NCBI RefSeq assembly: GCF_000718025.1
Contig: NZ_JODS01000001.1
Span: 620,001-684,000 of the forward strand
DNA from: Kitasatospora purpeofusca
GTDB lineage: Bacteria; Actinomycetota; Actinomycetes; Streptomycetales; Streptomycetaceae
Length of the DNA stretch: 64,000 nt
Reading direction: 5' to 3'
Part shown: positions 50,751 to 59,587 of the stretch, piece after piece
Layout: every line of letters begins with the position of its first letter
Numbering within the stretch: position 1 is the stretch's first letter
The notes under the pieces: generated by a model
Told to the model about the DNA's origin: nothing
What the model saw: only the letters and a program-made list of their open reading frames with translations
Database searches by the model: none
Position numbers and translations under genes: made by a program

Positions 50751-51233
50751 ATGGCCAAATTCCTGCTGAGCCTGCATGTCCTCGCCTCGGTGCTGTTCAT
50801 CGGCCCGGTGGCCGTGGCCGTCAGCATGTTCCCGCGCCGGGCGGGCGCCGCGCTGGCCGGCGGGCCCGAGCGGGCGGCCGACGCCGGCATGCTGCGGCAG
50901 CTGCACCGGATCACCCAGGTCTACGCGCTGCTCGGGATCGCGGTGCCGGTCCTCGGCATCGGGCTCGCCCAGGTGATGGACGTGCTCGGGCAGTCCTGGC
51001 TGATCGCCTCGATGGTGCTGACCGCCGTCGCCGCCCTCTCGCTGCTGCTGTTCGTGCTGCCCGCGCAGCAGGCCGCGGTCGACGCGCTCGCCCTGGAGGC
51101 AGGCTCCGAGGAGCACGGCAAGGCCGTCCGCGGGCTGAAGCTGCTGCCGATGACGGCGGGCGTGTTCAACCTGCTCTGGGCGGTCGTGGTGGTGCTGATG
51201 ATCGTCCGGCCGGGATCGACCACCGGCGCCTGA
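50751..51233 (+). CDS. Four-helix membrane protein (DUF2269-like)
   Basis: This 160-residue protein has four hydrophobic segments: FLLSLHVLASVLFIGPVAVAVSMFP, VYALLGIAVPVLGIGLA, LIASMVLTAVAALSLLLFVLP and VFNLLWAVVVVLMIV. The pattern, with LHVLASVLFIGP near the start, resembles DUF2269/CopD-like membrane proteins. ATG 50751 is used (AAGGG 9 bp upstream); GTG 50742 is possible. Function unknown. Confidence 0.7.
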   Translation: MAKFLLSLHVLASVLFIGPVAVAVSMFPRRAGAALAGGPERAADAGMLRQLHRITQVYALLGIAVPVLGIGLAQVMDVLGQSWLIASMVLTAVAALSLLLFVLPAQQAAVDALALEAGSEEHGKAVRGLKLLPMTAGVFNLLWAVVVVLMIVRPGSTTGA

Positions 51234-51265
51234 CCGCGCCGCCCCGGCGGTAGTACTGTCCGGCC

Positions 51266-52096
51266 ATGACGATCATGGCGGGAATGGGACCCGGCACCGG
51301 GACGGGGATAGGGCCGCTGCTGCGCGGCTGGCGCGAACGGCGGCGGCTCAGCCAACTGCAGCTCGCCCTGCTGGCCGACTCCTCGGCCCGGCACATCAGC
51401 TTCGTCGAGAACGGCCGCTCCCGGCCCAGCCAGGACCTCGTGCTCCGGCTCGCCGAGCACCTCGACGTCCCGGTGCGGGAGCGCAACGCGCTGCTGCTGG
51501 CCGCCGGCTACGCGCCGCTCTACCCGGAGAAGCGACTGGACGACCCCTCGATGGCGGCGCTGCGCTCCGGCATGGAACGCCTGCTCGCCGCCCACGACCC
51601 GTACCCGGCGCTGGTCGTCGACGGGTCCTTCCAGGTGCTCGCGGCCAACCGCGCGCTCGGGCTGCTGCTGGCGGGGGTCGCGCCGCACCTGCTGGAGCCA
51701 CCGCTGAACGCGATGCGGATCACCCTGCACCCGGAGGGGCTCGCACCGCGGATCGTGAACCTGCGGCAGTGGCGGCGGCACCTGCTGGAGCGGATGGAGC
51801 GGCAGCTCGGGCTGGTCCGCTCGGCGCCGCTGCGGGCGCTGCTGGAGGAGGTGCGGGCCTACCCGGAGCCGCCGGGCGTGGCGGAGGAGGCCGAGGAGGA
51901 CCTCACCGAGCTGTTCCCGTTCGCGCTCCCGCTGCGGATCGCGCACGAGGGGCGGGTGCTGTCGTTCCTGTCGACCATCGCGACCTTCAACACCCCGATG
52001 GACGTGACCGTCTCCGAACTCGCCCTGGAGGCCTTCCTCCCGGCCGACACGGAGACGGTCGTGTTCCTCCAGGCCGCCGTGGGGGCGCAGCGGTAG
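51266..52096 (+). CDS. XRE-family regulator with MmyB-like ligand domain
   Basis: This 276-residue protein has an N-terminal XRE HTH (LLRGWRERRRLSQLQLALLADSSARHISFVENGRSRPSQDLVLRL) and a C-terminal MmyB-like PAS-type domain (HDPYPALVVDGSFQVLAANRAL...FPFALPLRIAHEGRVLSFLSTIATF). MmyB-type regulators often bind fatty-acid-like ligands and control a neighbouring redox or membrane gene. It converges on a small membrane-protein gene. ATG 51266 or 51275 may be the start. Confidence 0.88.
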   Translation: MTIMAGMGPGTGTGIGPLLRGWRERRRLSQLQLALLADSSARHISFVENGRSRPSQDLVLRLAEHLDVPVRERNALLLAAGYAPLYPEKRLDDPSMAALRSGMERLLAAHDPYPALVVDGSFQVLAANRALGLLLAGVAPHLLEPPLNAMRITLHPEGLAPRIVNLRQWRRHLLERMERQLGLVRSAPLRALLEEVRAYPEPPGVAEEAEEDLTELFPFALPLRIAHEGRVLSFLSTIATFNTPMDVTVSELALEAFLPADTETVVFLQAAVGAQR

Positions 52097-52110
52097 GGAG
52101 CGTCCGACGT

Positions 52111-52530
52111 TCAGGCCGGGATGCGGCGGAGGGTGGTGAACTGGAGCACGGCGAAGCCGCCCACCGCGGCGGCCTGCAACGGGATCCAGACGTAACCGGC
52201 GGTGGTCGGCTCGAACCACAGCTCCATCGCCACCACGCTGAGCAGCGTCCAGCCCAGGTTGATGTCGATCACCGCCCGCACCGCGGTCCGCGGCGGCTGC
52301 GGACGGGCGGCCAGCAGGCCGACCGCCAGGCCGAACACCGCCAGCACGGCGCCGAGTTCGAGCAGGGTCGCGCGGCCGACCCCCAACAGGTCACCGAGGG
52401 GGCCGGAGAAGGCCAGGTAGGCGAGGCCGTTGCCGCCGCTGACCACGGCGTCGAGGGCGAGGAACCGGCGCAGCGCCGTCCAGGAGGCGGGGGCGGTCCG
52501 AGGGGCGGTGGCGACGGTGTGGGCGGACAT
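52111..52530 (-). CDS. Small four-helix membrane protein
   Basis: This 139-residue protein starts at ATG 52530. Four hydrophobic stretches (FLALDAVVSGGNGLAYLAF, LLELGAVLAVFGLAVGLLA, AVIDINLGWTLLSVVAMELWF, VWIPLQAAAVGGFAVLQF) span nearly its whole length. It resembles uncharacterised actinobacterial membrane proteins often found beside MmyB-type or TetR regulators. It is convergent with the XRE gene. Confidence 0.7.
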   Translation of the reverse strand: MSAHTVATAPRTAPASWTALRRFLALDAVVSGGNGLAYLAFSGPLGDLLGVGRATLLELGAVLAVFGLAVGLLAARPQPPRTAVRAVIDINLGWTLLSVVAMELWFEPTTAGYVWIPLQAAAVGGFAVLQFTTLRRIPA

Positions 52531-52703
52531 GGCGGATCGACCTCCGGCAGGGGGGTGGGATCCCGGTCGGCGCTCCGCCGCCGGGTGGGCACCACTGTGC
52601 CGGGCGGCCGGACGGCCGTCGATTACCTCCGGGGTCATCCTCGGCCCCTTTCGGCCGGGTCAGGGCCGGGAGGCGGCCGGGTCAGGACCGGGCGTCGGCC
52701 GGG

Positions 52704-53723
52704 TCAGGACCGGGAGGCGCGCGGCCGGGCGGCCCCGGCGCCCGGCGGCCGCAGCGGCACGCCCGCACGCTTGACCGCCCGCGCCACGATCGCCGTCTCG
52801 GCGCGGCCCACGCCGAGCGGGCCCAGGGTGTCCGTGACGAACCGGTAGAGGCCGCCGTGGTCCGGGCAGAACACCGCGGCCATCAGATTGGCCGGCCCGC
52901 TGGTCGCGAACACACCGTGCACCTGCGGATGCCGGCCCAGTGCCGCTCCGACGGCCGCGAGCCGGCCCGGCGGCACGTCCAGCCACAGGTTGGCGTCCAC
53001 CGCGAGCCCCAACAGCCGCGGTTCGACGGCGACATGGGTGCGCAGCAGCCCGGCACCGTCCAGCCGGTGCAGCCGGCGCCGGACGGTGGACTCGGGGGTG
53101 CCGGCCGCCGCCGCCAGCAGCGCGTGCGACTGCCGGGCGTCCTCGCCGAGCCGGGCCAGCAGGTCGCGGTCCAGGGCGTCCAGCGACACGCTCCCGGGAG
53201 CGGGGCGGGCGGGCGGCGGTTCGGCCAGCGCGGCCGCCTCCGCCTCCTCCAGGTGGCCGGAGCGCCACTGGCCGGCGTCCGCGAAGGCGTGCAGCACGGC
53301 GTGGACGGTGGTCTCGGTGACCGCGGCGGTGGCGGGCAACTGCCCGTGCAGCAGCCGGTCGCGGGCGTCGGCGCCGGAGAGCATCACCGCGCCGACCTCC
53401 TGGCCGCCGAGCATGACGTCGACGAAGGGCACGTCCGGCCGTTCGGCCAGCGCCCGGGCGACGGCGTCGCCCTTGCCCCGCAGCACCCGGATCCGCAGCA
53501 GCAGCGCGCCGACCGCCGCGTCCTCGACGTCGGGCATCCGGACCACCCGGACCAGGCCGGTCTGCTGGAGCCGGACGAGCCGGCGGGTGACCGTGCGCGG
53601 GGAGACGCCGAGCACCTCGGCGATCCTCCCGGCCCCGGCCCGGCCGTTCACCTGGAGCGCGCAGACCAGCCGGCGGTCCAGGGTGTCCAGCACGGTGTCC
53701 GGATCAGCAGCAGCGACGTCCAT
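52704..53723 (-). CDS. Lrp/AsnC regulator with two tandem modules
   Basis: This 339-residue protein duplicates the AsnC architecture. The first HTH is LDTLDRRLVCALQVNGRAGAGRIAEVLGVSPRTVTRRLVRLQ with a ligand domain to about 150. The second HTH is LDALDRDLLARLGEDARQSHALLAAAAGTPESTVRRRLHRLD (about 182-223) with its own RAM domain. Such double-length forms occur in actinobacteria. It is divergent from the monophosphatase-like gene 98 bp away and probably regulates it. Confidence 0.85.
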   Translation of the reverse strand: MDVAAADPDTVLDTLDRRLVCALQVNGRAGAGRIAEVLGVSPRTVTRRLVRLQQTGLVRVVRMPDVEDAAVGALLLRIRVLRGKGDAVARALAERPDVPFVDVMLGGQEVGAVMLSGADARDRLLHGQLPATAAVTETTVHAVLHAFADAGQWRSGHLEEAEAAALAEPPPARPAPGSVSLDALDRDLLARLGEDARQSHALLAAAAGTPESTVRRRLHRLDGAGLLRTHVAVEPRLLGLAVDANLWLDVPPGRLAAVGAALGRHPQVHGVFATSGPANLMAAVFCPDHGGLYRFVTDTLGPLGVGRAETAIVARAVKRAGVPLRPPGAGAARPRASRS

Positions 53724-53821
53724 GGTGTCCGATCTCCGTCGTCCTCCCGCACCGGACGTCCTGTCCGGGCGCTCCGACGGTACTCCTTGACCACAGGAGC
53801 ACGAGGAACGGGAGCGGGACG

Positions 53822-54637
53822 ATGGGCGACATCGAGGTGCGGGAACTGCGGACGCTGCTGCCGGCCGTGGAGGCGGCGGTCCGGGAAGTCGGCGCGCGGC
53901 TGGCCGAGCAGCGGCCGGCCGAGCCCTGCCCGGAGTTCGGCCTGGCCGGGGCGATGGCGCGGTTCGCCGCGTTCGACGATCCGGCGGCCGCCGAACTCCG
54001 TTCGCGGCTGGGTGCGTTGAACCCGGAGGCGGGCCTGCTGGAGGACGAGTTCGAGGGCGCGGTGCCGGCCGAGGGCGAGTGGTGGCTGTGCGACGCCATG
54101 GACGGCGCGGTGCAGTTCCTGCTCGGGCTGCCGCAGTGGGCGGTGACCGCGACCCTGGTGCGCGACGGCGCGCCGGTACTGGCCGTGGTGCACGCGCCGC
54201 AGCTCGGCGCCCGCACCTACCGGGCCGTGCGCGGCGGCGGGGCGGAGCTGGACGGCTGGCCGATCGCCCCCGTGGAGCGGGAGTTGGCGGCAGTGGTGGC
54301 CGGGACCGGCCAGCCGCCGGGGGTCGCCTCCGACCCGGTGGCGCTGCGCCGGGCGGGCGCCTCGCTGTCGGCGGTGGCGGGCGCGGTGCTGGCCGTCCGC
54401 AACCTGGGGCCGACCTCGCTCCAGGTGGCCCAGGTCGGCTCCGGACACCTGGGCCTGTTCTGGGAGTTCGGCGCGGACGCGGCCAATCTGCTGCCCGGCG
54501 CGCTGATCGCGGCGGAGGCGGGCGCGACGGTCACGGACGCCGCCGGGGCCCCCTGGACACCCGCCGCGGACGCCTTCCTGGCCGCCGCGCCGGGCCTCCA
54601 CCGGCAGGCACTTCCCCTGCTGCAAGATCTTGACTGA
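53822..54637 (+). CDS. Divergent inositol-monophosphatase-family protein
   Basis: This 271-residue protein has the IMPase-family layout, but with altered metal motifs. The usual GEE is LEDEFEG. The usual DPIDGTxNF is CDAMDGAVQFLLGLPQW (both Asp kept, Pro and Thr lost). The C-terminal WDxAA site is WEFGADAANLLPG. IMPases hydrolyse phosphomonoesters such as inositol-1-phosphate; activity here is uncertain. ATG 53822 follows GGGAGCGGG. Its end lies 3 bp from the end of the convergent amidohydrolase. Confidence 0.75.
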   Translation: MGDIEVRELRTLLPAVEAAVREVGARLAEQRPAEPCPEFGLAGAMARFAAFDDPAAAELRSRLGALNPEAGLLEDEFEGAVPAEGEWWLCDAMDGAVQFLLGLPQWAVTATLVRDGAPVLAVVHAPQLGARTYRAVRGGGAELDGWPIAPVERELAAVVAGTGQPPGVASDPVALRRAGASLSAVAGAVLAVRNLGPTSLQVAQVGSGHLGLFWEFGADAANLLPGALIAAEAGATVTDAAGAPWTPAADAFLAAAPGLHRQALPLLQDLD

Positions 54638-54640
54638 GCG

Positions 54641-55435
54641 TCAAATACCGAACAGAGCAGCAGCATTGTCGTGACAGACGGCGCGCAGCCACTCCTCCCC
54701 CAGCCCGAGCCGGTCCAGCGCGTCAAGCTGGTGCCCGTACCGGTAGGGGATGTTGGGGAAGTCGCTGCCCAGCAGCACCTTGTCCCCGAGGGCGCGCAGC
54801 CGGGGCAGCTCGGCGGGCGGGAAGGGGGTCTCCCGCTCGGAGAAGTCGGTGAACGCCATCGTGGTGTCCAGCCGGACGCCGGGGTACCGCTCGGCGAGGT
54901 CGAGGAAGTCGGTGTACTCGGGCAGTCCGAGGTGGGCCACCACCAGGACCAGCCGGGGGTGCCGGGCGAGCACGGCGCCGATCGGGCCGGGGCCGGTGTG
55001 CTTGCCCGGGACGGGTCCGGAGCCGCAGTGGGTGACCACCGGTGTGCCGCTCTCGGCGAGCAGTCCCCAGACCTCGTCGAGCAGTTCGTCCGCCGGGTCG
55101 TAGCCGCCGACCTGGAGGTGCGCCTTGAACACCCGGGCACCGTCGGCCAGCGCCCGGGCCGCATAGCCGGGCGCGCCCGGCTCGGGGTGGAAGGTCGCGG
55201 TGTGCAGGCAGGCGGGGGTGCGGGCGGCGAAGTCCGCGGCCCAGGCGTTCAGCCACTCGGCCATCCCCGGCTTGTGCGGGTAGAGCATCGCGGTGAACGC
55301 GCGGACGCCGAACTCCCGCAGCCGGGCGACCCGTTGCTCCTCCGCCTCGCGGTAGGCGATCGGCCAGGGGCGGCCGGTCAGCGGGCCGGCCGCGTCGAAG
55401 TACGCCCACACCTTGTCGAGGACGTTCTCGGGCAT
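54641..55435 (-). CDS. Amidohydrolase, N-terminally truncated
   Basis: This 264-residue frame is a TIM-barrel amidohydrolase of the Amidohydro_2 type that has lost its first strand. Retained are VVTHCGSG (metal His), VVAHLGLPEY and LLGSDFPNIPY (catalytic Asp). The first-strand HxH metal motif lies on the upstream fragment and is broken by an insertion. It starts at ATG 55435 with a new strong ribosome site GGCAGGAGGGG created by the insert. It may be translated, but an active metal site seems unlikely. Confidence 0.7.
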   Translation of the reverse strand: MPENVLDKVWAYFDAAGPLTGRPWPIAYREAEEQRVARLREFGVRAFTAMLYPHKPGMAEWLNAWAADFAARTPACLHTATFHPEPGAPGYAARALADGARVFKAHLQVGGYDPADELLDEVWGLLAESGTPVVTHCGSGPVPGKHTGPGPIGAVLARHPRLVLVVAHLGLPEYTDFLDLAERYPGVRLDTTMAFTDFSERETPFPPAELPRLRALGDKVLLGSDFPNIPYRYGHQLDALDRLGLGEEWLRAVCHDNAAALFGI

Positions 55436-55473
55436 GGTGGGCCCCTCCTGCCCGATGGCGGGCAAGGAGGGAG

Positions 55474-55563
55474 GGTGTGGACGTCCACAAGTCCGGGCAG
55501 GCCGAGGCGCTGCCAGAAGGCGCGCACCGCGGCCGCCTCGGCGACGGGGTCGGGCGCGCTCAT
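55474..55563 (-). pseudogene. Detached N-terminus of the amidohydrolase
   Basis: The ATG at 55563 overlaps the stop of the acyl-CoA dehydrogenase (ATGA) and encodes VRAFWQRLGLPGLVDVHT, the normal start of this amidohydrolase family up to the first His of HxH. A 38-bp stretch (55436-55473) then shifts the frame before the family sequence resumes at MPENVLDKVW. The shifted frame runs to a stop at 55378. Confidence 0.7.
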
Positions 55564-57197
55564 GCGGCCGGGACGGGCCGGGCGCGGTCGATGATCGCCG
55601 CGACGTCCGGGCCGGGCGGCAGGGTGCCGAACGCGGCGCCGTGGTCGCCGCCGAGCCGGGAGGCGCAGAACGCGTCGGCGACCGCCGGGTCCCCGTACCG
55701 GACCAGCAGCGAGCCCTGGAAGGCCAGCGCCATCGCCTCCACCAGCCGGCGGGTGCGGTACTCCAGCTGGTCGAGGTCGGTGAGCTGCTTGCGCAGCCCG
55801 GCGACGGCCGCGTCGAGCCTGCAGTCGGCGCCCGCCGCCGCGTCCAGCTCGCCGAGGAAGGCCTCGACGGTCTCCGGGTGCTTGGCCATGGCGCGCAGCA
55901 CGTCCAGGGCGGCGACGTTGCCGGAGCCCTCCCAGATCGAGACCAGCGGCGCCTCCCGGTAGAGCCGGGGCATGCCGGACTCCTCGACGTAGCCGTTGCC
56001 GCCCAGGCACTCCAGGGCCTCGGCGGCGTGCGCCGGACCGCGCTTGCAGACCCAGTACTTGGCGACGGCCAGGCCGAGCCGGCGGACCAGCGCCTCCTGA
56101 CCGTCCCCGGCGAGGGCGGCGTCGGTGGCCTGGGCGAGCCGCATCGCCACGGTGGTGGCCGCCTCGGACTCCACCACGAGGTCGGCGAGCACATTGCGCA
56201 TCAGCGGCTGGTCGACCAGCGCCCGGCCGAACGCCCGGCGGTGCAGGGCGTGCTGGACTGCCCGGGTGGCCCCGAGCCGCATCCCGGCGGCGGCGCCGAT
56301 GGTGCAGTCCAGGCGGGTCGTGTTGACCATCTCGATGATGGTCCGCACCCCGCGGCCCTCCTCGCCGACCAGCAGGCCGTACGCCTCCTCGTACTCGATC
56401 TCGGCGGAGGCGTTGGACTTGTTGCCGAGCTTGTCCTTGAGCCGCTGGAGGCGGAGCCGGTTGCGGCTGCCGTCCGGCAGCACGCGCGGCAGCAGGAAGC
56501 AGCTGAGCCCGCCCGGCGCCTGGGCGAGGGTGAGGAAGAGGTCGGACATCGGCGCCGAGGTGAACCACTTGTGGCCGGTGAGCCGGTAGCTCCCGTCGGG
56601 CTGCGGGACGGCGGTCGTGGTGTTGGTGCGGACGTCCGAGCCGCCCTGCTTCTCGGTCATCGACATGCCGGCGATCAGACCGCGCTTGCCGTGCGGCTCG
56701 CGCAGTCCGAAGTCGTACTCGGTGGCGGCGAGCAGCGGTTCGAACTCGGCGGCCAGCGCGGGCGTGGTGCGCAGCGCGGGAACGGCGGCGTAGGTCATCG
56801 AGACCGGGCAGGTGTGGCCGGCCTCGACCTGGCTCCAGACGTGGAACTTGGCGGCGCGGGCGGTGTGCGCGCCGGGCCGGTCGTCCCGCCAGGCGGCGGC
56901 GTGCAGGCCGTGCCCGACGGCGGTGCGCATCAGCTCGTGCCAGTACGGGTGGAACTCGACCTCGTCGATCCGGTGGCCGAAGCGGTCGTGGGTGCGCAGC
57001 ACCGGCGGATTCTCGTTGGCCAGCCGCCCCCACTCGGCGGCCTGCTCGGAGCCGGCCAGCCGGCCGAGGGCGCGCAGTTCGGGCTCGGCCCAGCCGGCGC
57101 CGGCCCGGTGCAGGGCAGCGAGCAGCGCGGGGTCGGCGGCGGTGTCGTGCCCGTACGGGGGCGGGGCCTGGTTGGTGACCTCATGCGTCGCTGTCAT
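55560..57197 (-). CDS. AidB-type acyl-CoA dehydrogenase
   Basis: This 545-residue flavoenzyme belongs to the AidB branch of acyl-CoA dehydrogenases. The N-terminal domain has PVSMTYAAVPALR and GMSMTEKQGGSDVRTNTTTA (FAD-binding), the beta domain HKWFTSAPMSDLFL, and the helical domain RRAFGRALVDQPLMRNVLADL and ECLGGNGYVEESGMPRLYREAPLVSIWEGSGNV, whose Glu is the family base. ATG 57197 follows GGAGAACGCG and overlaps the TetR gene's end by 17 bp. It is probably isovaleryl-type or alkylation-protective; not determined. Confidence 0.9.
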   Translation of the reverse strand: MTATHEVTNQAPPPYGHDTAADPALLAALHRAGAGWAEPELRALGRLAGSEQAAEWGRLANENPPVLRTHDRFGHRIDEVEFHPYWHELMRTAVGHGLHAAAWRDDRPGAHTARAAKFHVWSQVEAGHTCPVSMTYAAVPALRTTPALAAEFEPLLAATEYDFGLREPHGKRGLIAGMSMTEKQGGSDVRTNTTTAVPQPDGSYRLTGHKWFTSAPMSDLFLTLAQAPGGLSCFLLPRVLPDGSRNRLRLQRLKDKLGNKSNASAEIEYEEAYGLLVGEEGRGVRTIIEMVNTTRLDCTIGAAAGMRLGATRAVQHALHRRAFGRALVDQPLMRNVLADLVVESEAATTVAMRLAQATDAALAGDGQEALVRRLGLAVAKYWVCKRGPAHAAEALECLGGNGYVEESGMPRLYREAPLVSIWEGSGNVAALDVLRAMAKHPETVEAFLGELDAAAGADCRLDAAVAGLRKQLTDLDQLEYRTRRLVEAMALAFQGSLLVRYGDPAVADAFCASRLGGDHGAAFGTLPPGPDVAAIIDRARPVPAA

Positions 57198-57810
57198 CGC
57201 GTTCTCCAAGCGCTCGGAGGGTGAAGGAGACGAGGGCGGGGACCACGGCGTCGGGGGCGGCCCCGGGGCCGTGCGGGGGTACCGCCGCGAGCGGGCCGGT
57301 GAGGGCCTCGGCGGTGGCGCCGACGATCGCGGCGGCGGTCAGCTGCGGGTCCTGGGGCGGCAGCCGTCCGGCGGCGAGCGCGGTGGCGATCTCGGCGGCG
57401 AGCACATCGCGGAAGGTGCGGCGGAAGACCAGGCGTTCGGCGTCCACCACGGTGTCGGCCGGTTCGACCAGCAGCGCGTGGGCGAGCCGGGGGGCGCGCA
57501 GGGCGCGGGCGGCGAAGGTCTCCACGACGGCCGCGATCCGGTCCCGGGGGGTGTCGTGCCGGGCGACGGCCTCGTGCACGGCGGCCACCTCCCGGGTGAC
57601 CACCCGGCGGAAGAGCTCGACCGAGAGTTCGGCCTTGTTGGCGAAGTGCCCGTACATCGAGCCGGTGGCGATACCGGCCCGTTCGGCCACCGCGGCCATG
57701 CTGCAGCCGCCGTAGCCGCGCTCGGCGAGCAGGCCGACCGCGGCCTGGAGCACCGCCTCGCGCTGGGCGTCCAGGCGGGCTTGCACGGCGGGGGTGCGAC
57801 GGTAGGCCAT
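57181..57810 (-). CDS. TetR-family regulator of the acyl-CoA dehydrogenase operon
   Basis: This 209-residue protein has a TetR HTH: LLAERGYGGCSMAAVAERAGIATGSMYGHFANKAELSVELF. ATG 57810 (MAYRRTPAVQAR) is chosen because the upstream ATG at 57834 lies in the operator palindrome. Its end overlaps the dehydrogenase start by 17 bp, so the regulator, dehydrogenase and broken amidohydrolase form one operon. An acyl-CoA is a likely effector. Confidence 0.88.
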   Translation of the reverse strand: MAYRRTPAVQARLDAQREAVLQAAVGLLAERGYGGCSMAAVAERAGIATGSMYGHFANKAELSVELFRRVVTREVAAVHEAVARHDTPRDRIAAVVETFAARALRAPRLAHALLVEPADTVVDAERLVFRRTFRDVLAAEIATALAAGRLPPQDPQLTAAAIVGATAEALTGPLAAVPPHGPGAAPDAVVPALVSFTLRALGERDDSDA

Positions 57811-57819
57811 GGAAGCATT

Positions 57820-57840
57820 GAAGCACTGATTCACTGCTTC
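57820..57840. promoter_or_regulatory. Palindromic operator upstream of the TetR operon
   Basis: GAAGCA (57820-57825) and TGCTTC (57835-57840) flank TGA-T-TCA in a near-perfect 21-bp palindrome, 10 bp before the TetR start. A third GAAGCA-like half site (GAAGCATTG) begins at 57812. Confidence 0.7.
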
Positions 57841-57908
57841 GGGGAGGTGCCTCGCGGCCCCCTTCCCGGAAGGTTCCGGGAAGCGGCGGCGCGGGCCCGG
57901 GAACGGCG

Positions 57909-57937
57909 GAGGGCCGCCCGTCCACCGGGCGGCCCTC
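57909..57937 (-). terminator. Hairpin after the S37 peptidase gene
   Basis: A perfect 12-bp stem (57909-57920 with 57926-57937) and 5-nt loop lie 54 bp past the peptidase stop and 70 bp upstream of the TetR operator. Confidence 0.75.
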
Positions 57938-57990
57938 GCTTCGTACGGTCCCGCGGGCGCGGGCGGTCCCGCCGACGCGGGCGGTCCGGA

Positions 57991-59484
57991 CTACAGCCGG
58001 ACGCGGTCCTGCTTCAGCCCCTCGACGTCCAGCGGGCCGATCGGCGGCACCTGGTACTGCCCCTTCAGCGCGCGGGCCGAGGCGTCCGTACCGAGGCCGG
58101 CCCACTCCAGCACCTTCGCGGTGGCGGCCGCCGACTCGTCGGCCGGCAGCTTGGAGATGTTGGAGCCGTGGTTGCCCCCGGGCACCGTGTAGACGTAGCT
58201 GTCCTCGCTGCCCCACCCGAGACGGAACGGCTCGGCGCCCCACGGGTCGTTCTGGCCGTAGACGTAGATGATCCGCTCGGCCGAGTTCCGCACCCAGCGG
58301 TCGATGTCGCGCATCGCGGACGGGTCGAAGCGCATCGGGATCGAACGCGGCACATAGGTGCGCGGCGCGTACAGCTCCTTGTAGTCGTAGTGCAGCAGGC
58401 CCTTGAGGGCCGACACGTCGAAGGAGGGCGAGCCCAGCTCGGTGCCGGCCTGGTAGTAGTACGCGGTGTACCCGGCGAGCGCCTGGTCGCTGTTGCCGGT
58501 GATGCCGGACTGGGTGTCCAGCCAGGCGTACAGCGCGTCGTCGGTGCCGGCGGCGCCCGGGACGTTCACGCAGTCGGCCGCCAGGCTGTACTGCCAGAAC
58601 GCCCAGACCGAGTCCAGCACGGCCAACTCGTACGCCTTGTCGGCGCTGCCGATGGTGGTGAAGGTGGAGCCGGCGGCGGCGTTGTCGGCGGCGTAGCGGG
58701 GCTCCAGCCGGTCGCGGCGGGCCAGCAGTTCACGCTGGGTGGCGGTCAGCGCGGCCCGGCACTCCGGGGTCCCGACGTTGCGGAAGAACCGGCTGTACGC
58801 GGAGTCCTCGCGGTCGTCGACGTCGTTCGGGGCGACGTAGGCGATCGTGCCGGCCACGTCGTCCGGGAAGAAGCGCCGGTGGTAGGTGGAGGACATGCCG
58901 CCCTTGGAGGCGCCGGTGGACAGCCACTCCTGGTGGTAGATCCGCTTCAGCGCGGTGATCAGACGGTGCGCGTCGGTGGCCGCCTGCTTGATGCCGGCCT
59001 TGCTCCAGTCGGCGGGCTCGGGGCGGGACGGCGTGAAGTAGCGGTACTCGATGGAGACCTGGTTGCCGTCGACCAGCCGGGCCGGCTCGGTGCGCGAGGG
59101 GGTGGTGCGCAGCGTGTAGCCGTTGGTGTAGAACACGGTCGGCCGGTCGTAGCCCCGGTGCAGCACGCTCAGCCGCTGCTGGAAGGTGCCCAGCCAGGGG
59201 CGGGCGTGGTCGATCGGCTGGGTGTAGGTGAGCAGGAAGTACCGGTGGCCGGTGGTGGTGGGCTGCTCCTCGGTGACGGTCATACCGGGGATCCCGGCCA
59301 GCCGGTCCTTGATGTCGGCCGACGGGTCGTCGGCGACCCCGCCCGAGGCCGCGACGGCCGCGTCGAACGCGCCGGCGGTGTCGGTCGTCCCGGCGGACCG
59401 GGCGAGCGCGGTCGGGGCCAGGCCGAGGCCGAGCAGCGGTATCAGCAGAACGGCGACCAGCAGCCTTCTGATCGTGGTGGTCAT
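57991..59484 (-). CDS. Secreted S37-family tripeptidyl aminopeptidase-like serine peptidase
   Basis: This 497-residue exported protein (signal helix LLVAVLLIPLLGLGLAPTALA) belongs to the peptidase S37 (PS-10) family, whose members in Streptomyces cut prolyl tri/tetrapeptides from protein N-termini. Features: HRYFLLTYTQPIDHARP, nucleophile elbow STGASKGGMS (Ser193), VAPNDVDDREDSAY, acid loop YGQNDPWGAEPF and catalytic His in PGGNHGSN. ATG 59484 follows GGAGAG. It probably works with other extracellular proteases. Confidence 0.9.
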   Translation of the reverse strand: MTTTIRRLLVAVLLIPLLGLGLAPTALARSAGTTDTAGAFDAAVAASGGVADDPSADIKDRLAGIPGMTVTEEQPTTTGHRYFLLTYTQPIDHARPWLGTFQQRLSVLHRGYDRPTVFYTNGYTLRTTPSRTEPARLVDGNQVSIEYRYFTPSRPEPADWSKAGIKQAATDAHRLITALKRIYHQEWLSTGASKGGMSSTYHRRFFPDDVAGTIAYVAPNDVDDREDSAYSRFFRNVGTPECRAALTATQRELLARRDRLEPRYAADNAAAGSTFTTIGSADKAYELAVLDSVWAFWQYSLAADCVNVPGAAGTDDALYAWLDTQSGITGNSDQALAGYTAYYYQAGTELGSPSFDVSALKGLLHYDYKELYAPRTYVPRSIPMRFDPSAMRDIDRWVRNSAERIIYVYGQNDPWGAEPFRLGWGSEDSYVYTVPGGNHGSNISKLPADESAAATAKVLEWAGLGTDASARALKGQYQVPPIGPLDVEGLKQDRVRL

Positions 59485-59587
59485 CAACTCTCCATCGGGT
59501 CAACGGAACTGTGCGGTGTCCTGGTCCGAACTCTCCGGCAGTCGGCGCGCCGCCGCCGGGCGGACCGGCCGTCCGGTAGACGGCCGA

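Noticed and set aside
55436..55473. Programmed translational bypass as the main explanation of the amidohydrolase break
   Set aside because: A hairpin is present but no matching take-off and landing codons were evident; mutation or assembly error is more likely, so it is mentioned only as a minor option.
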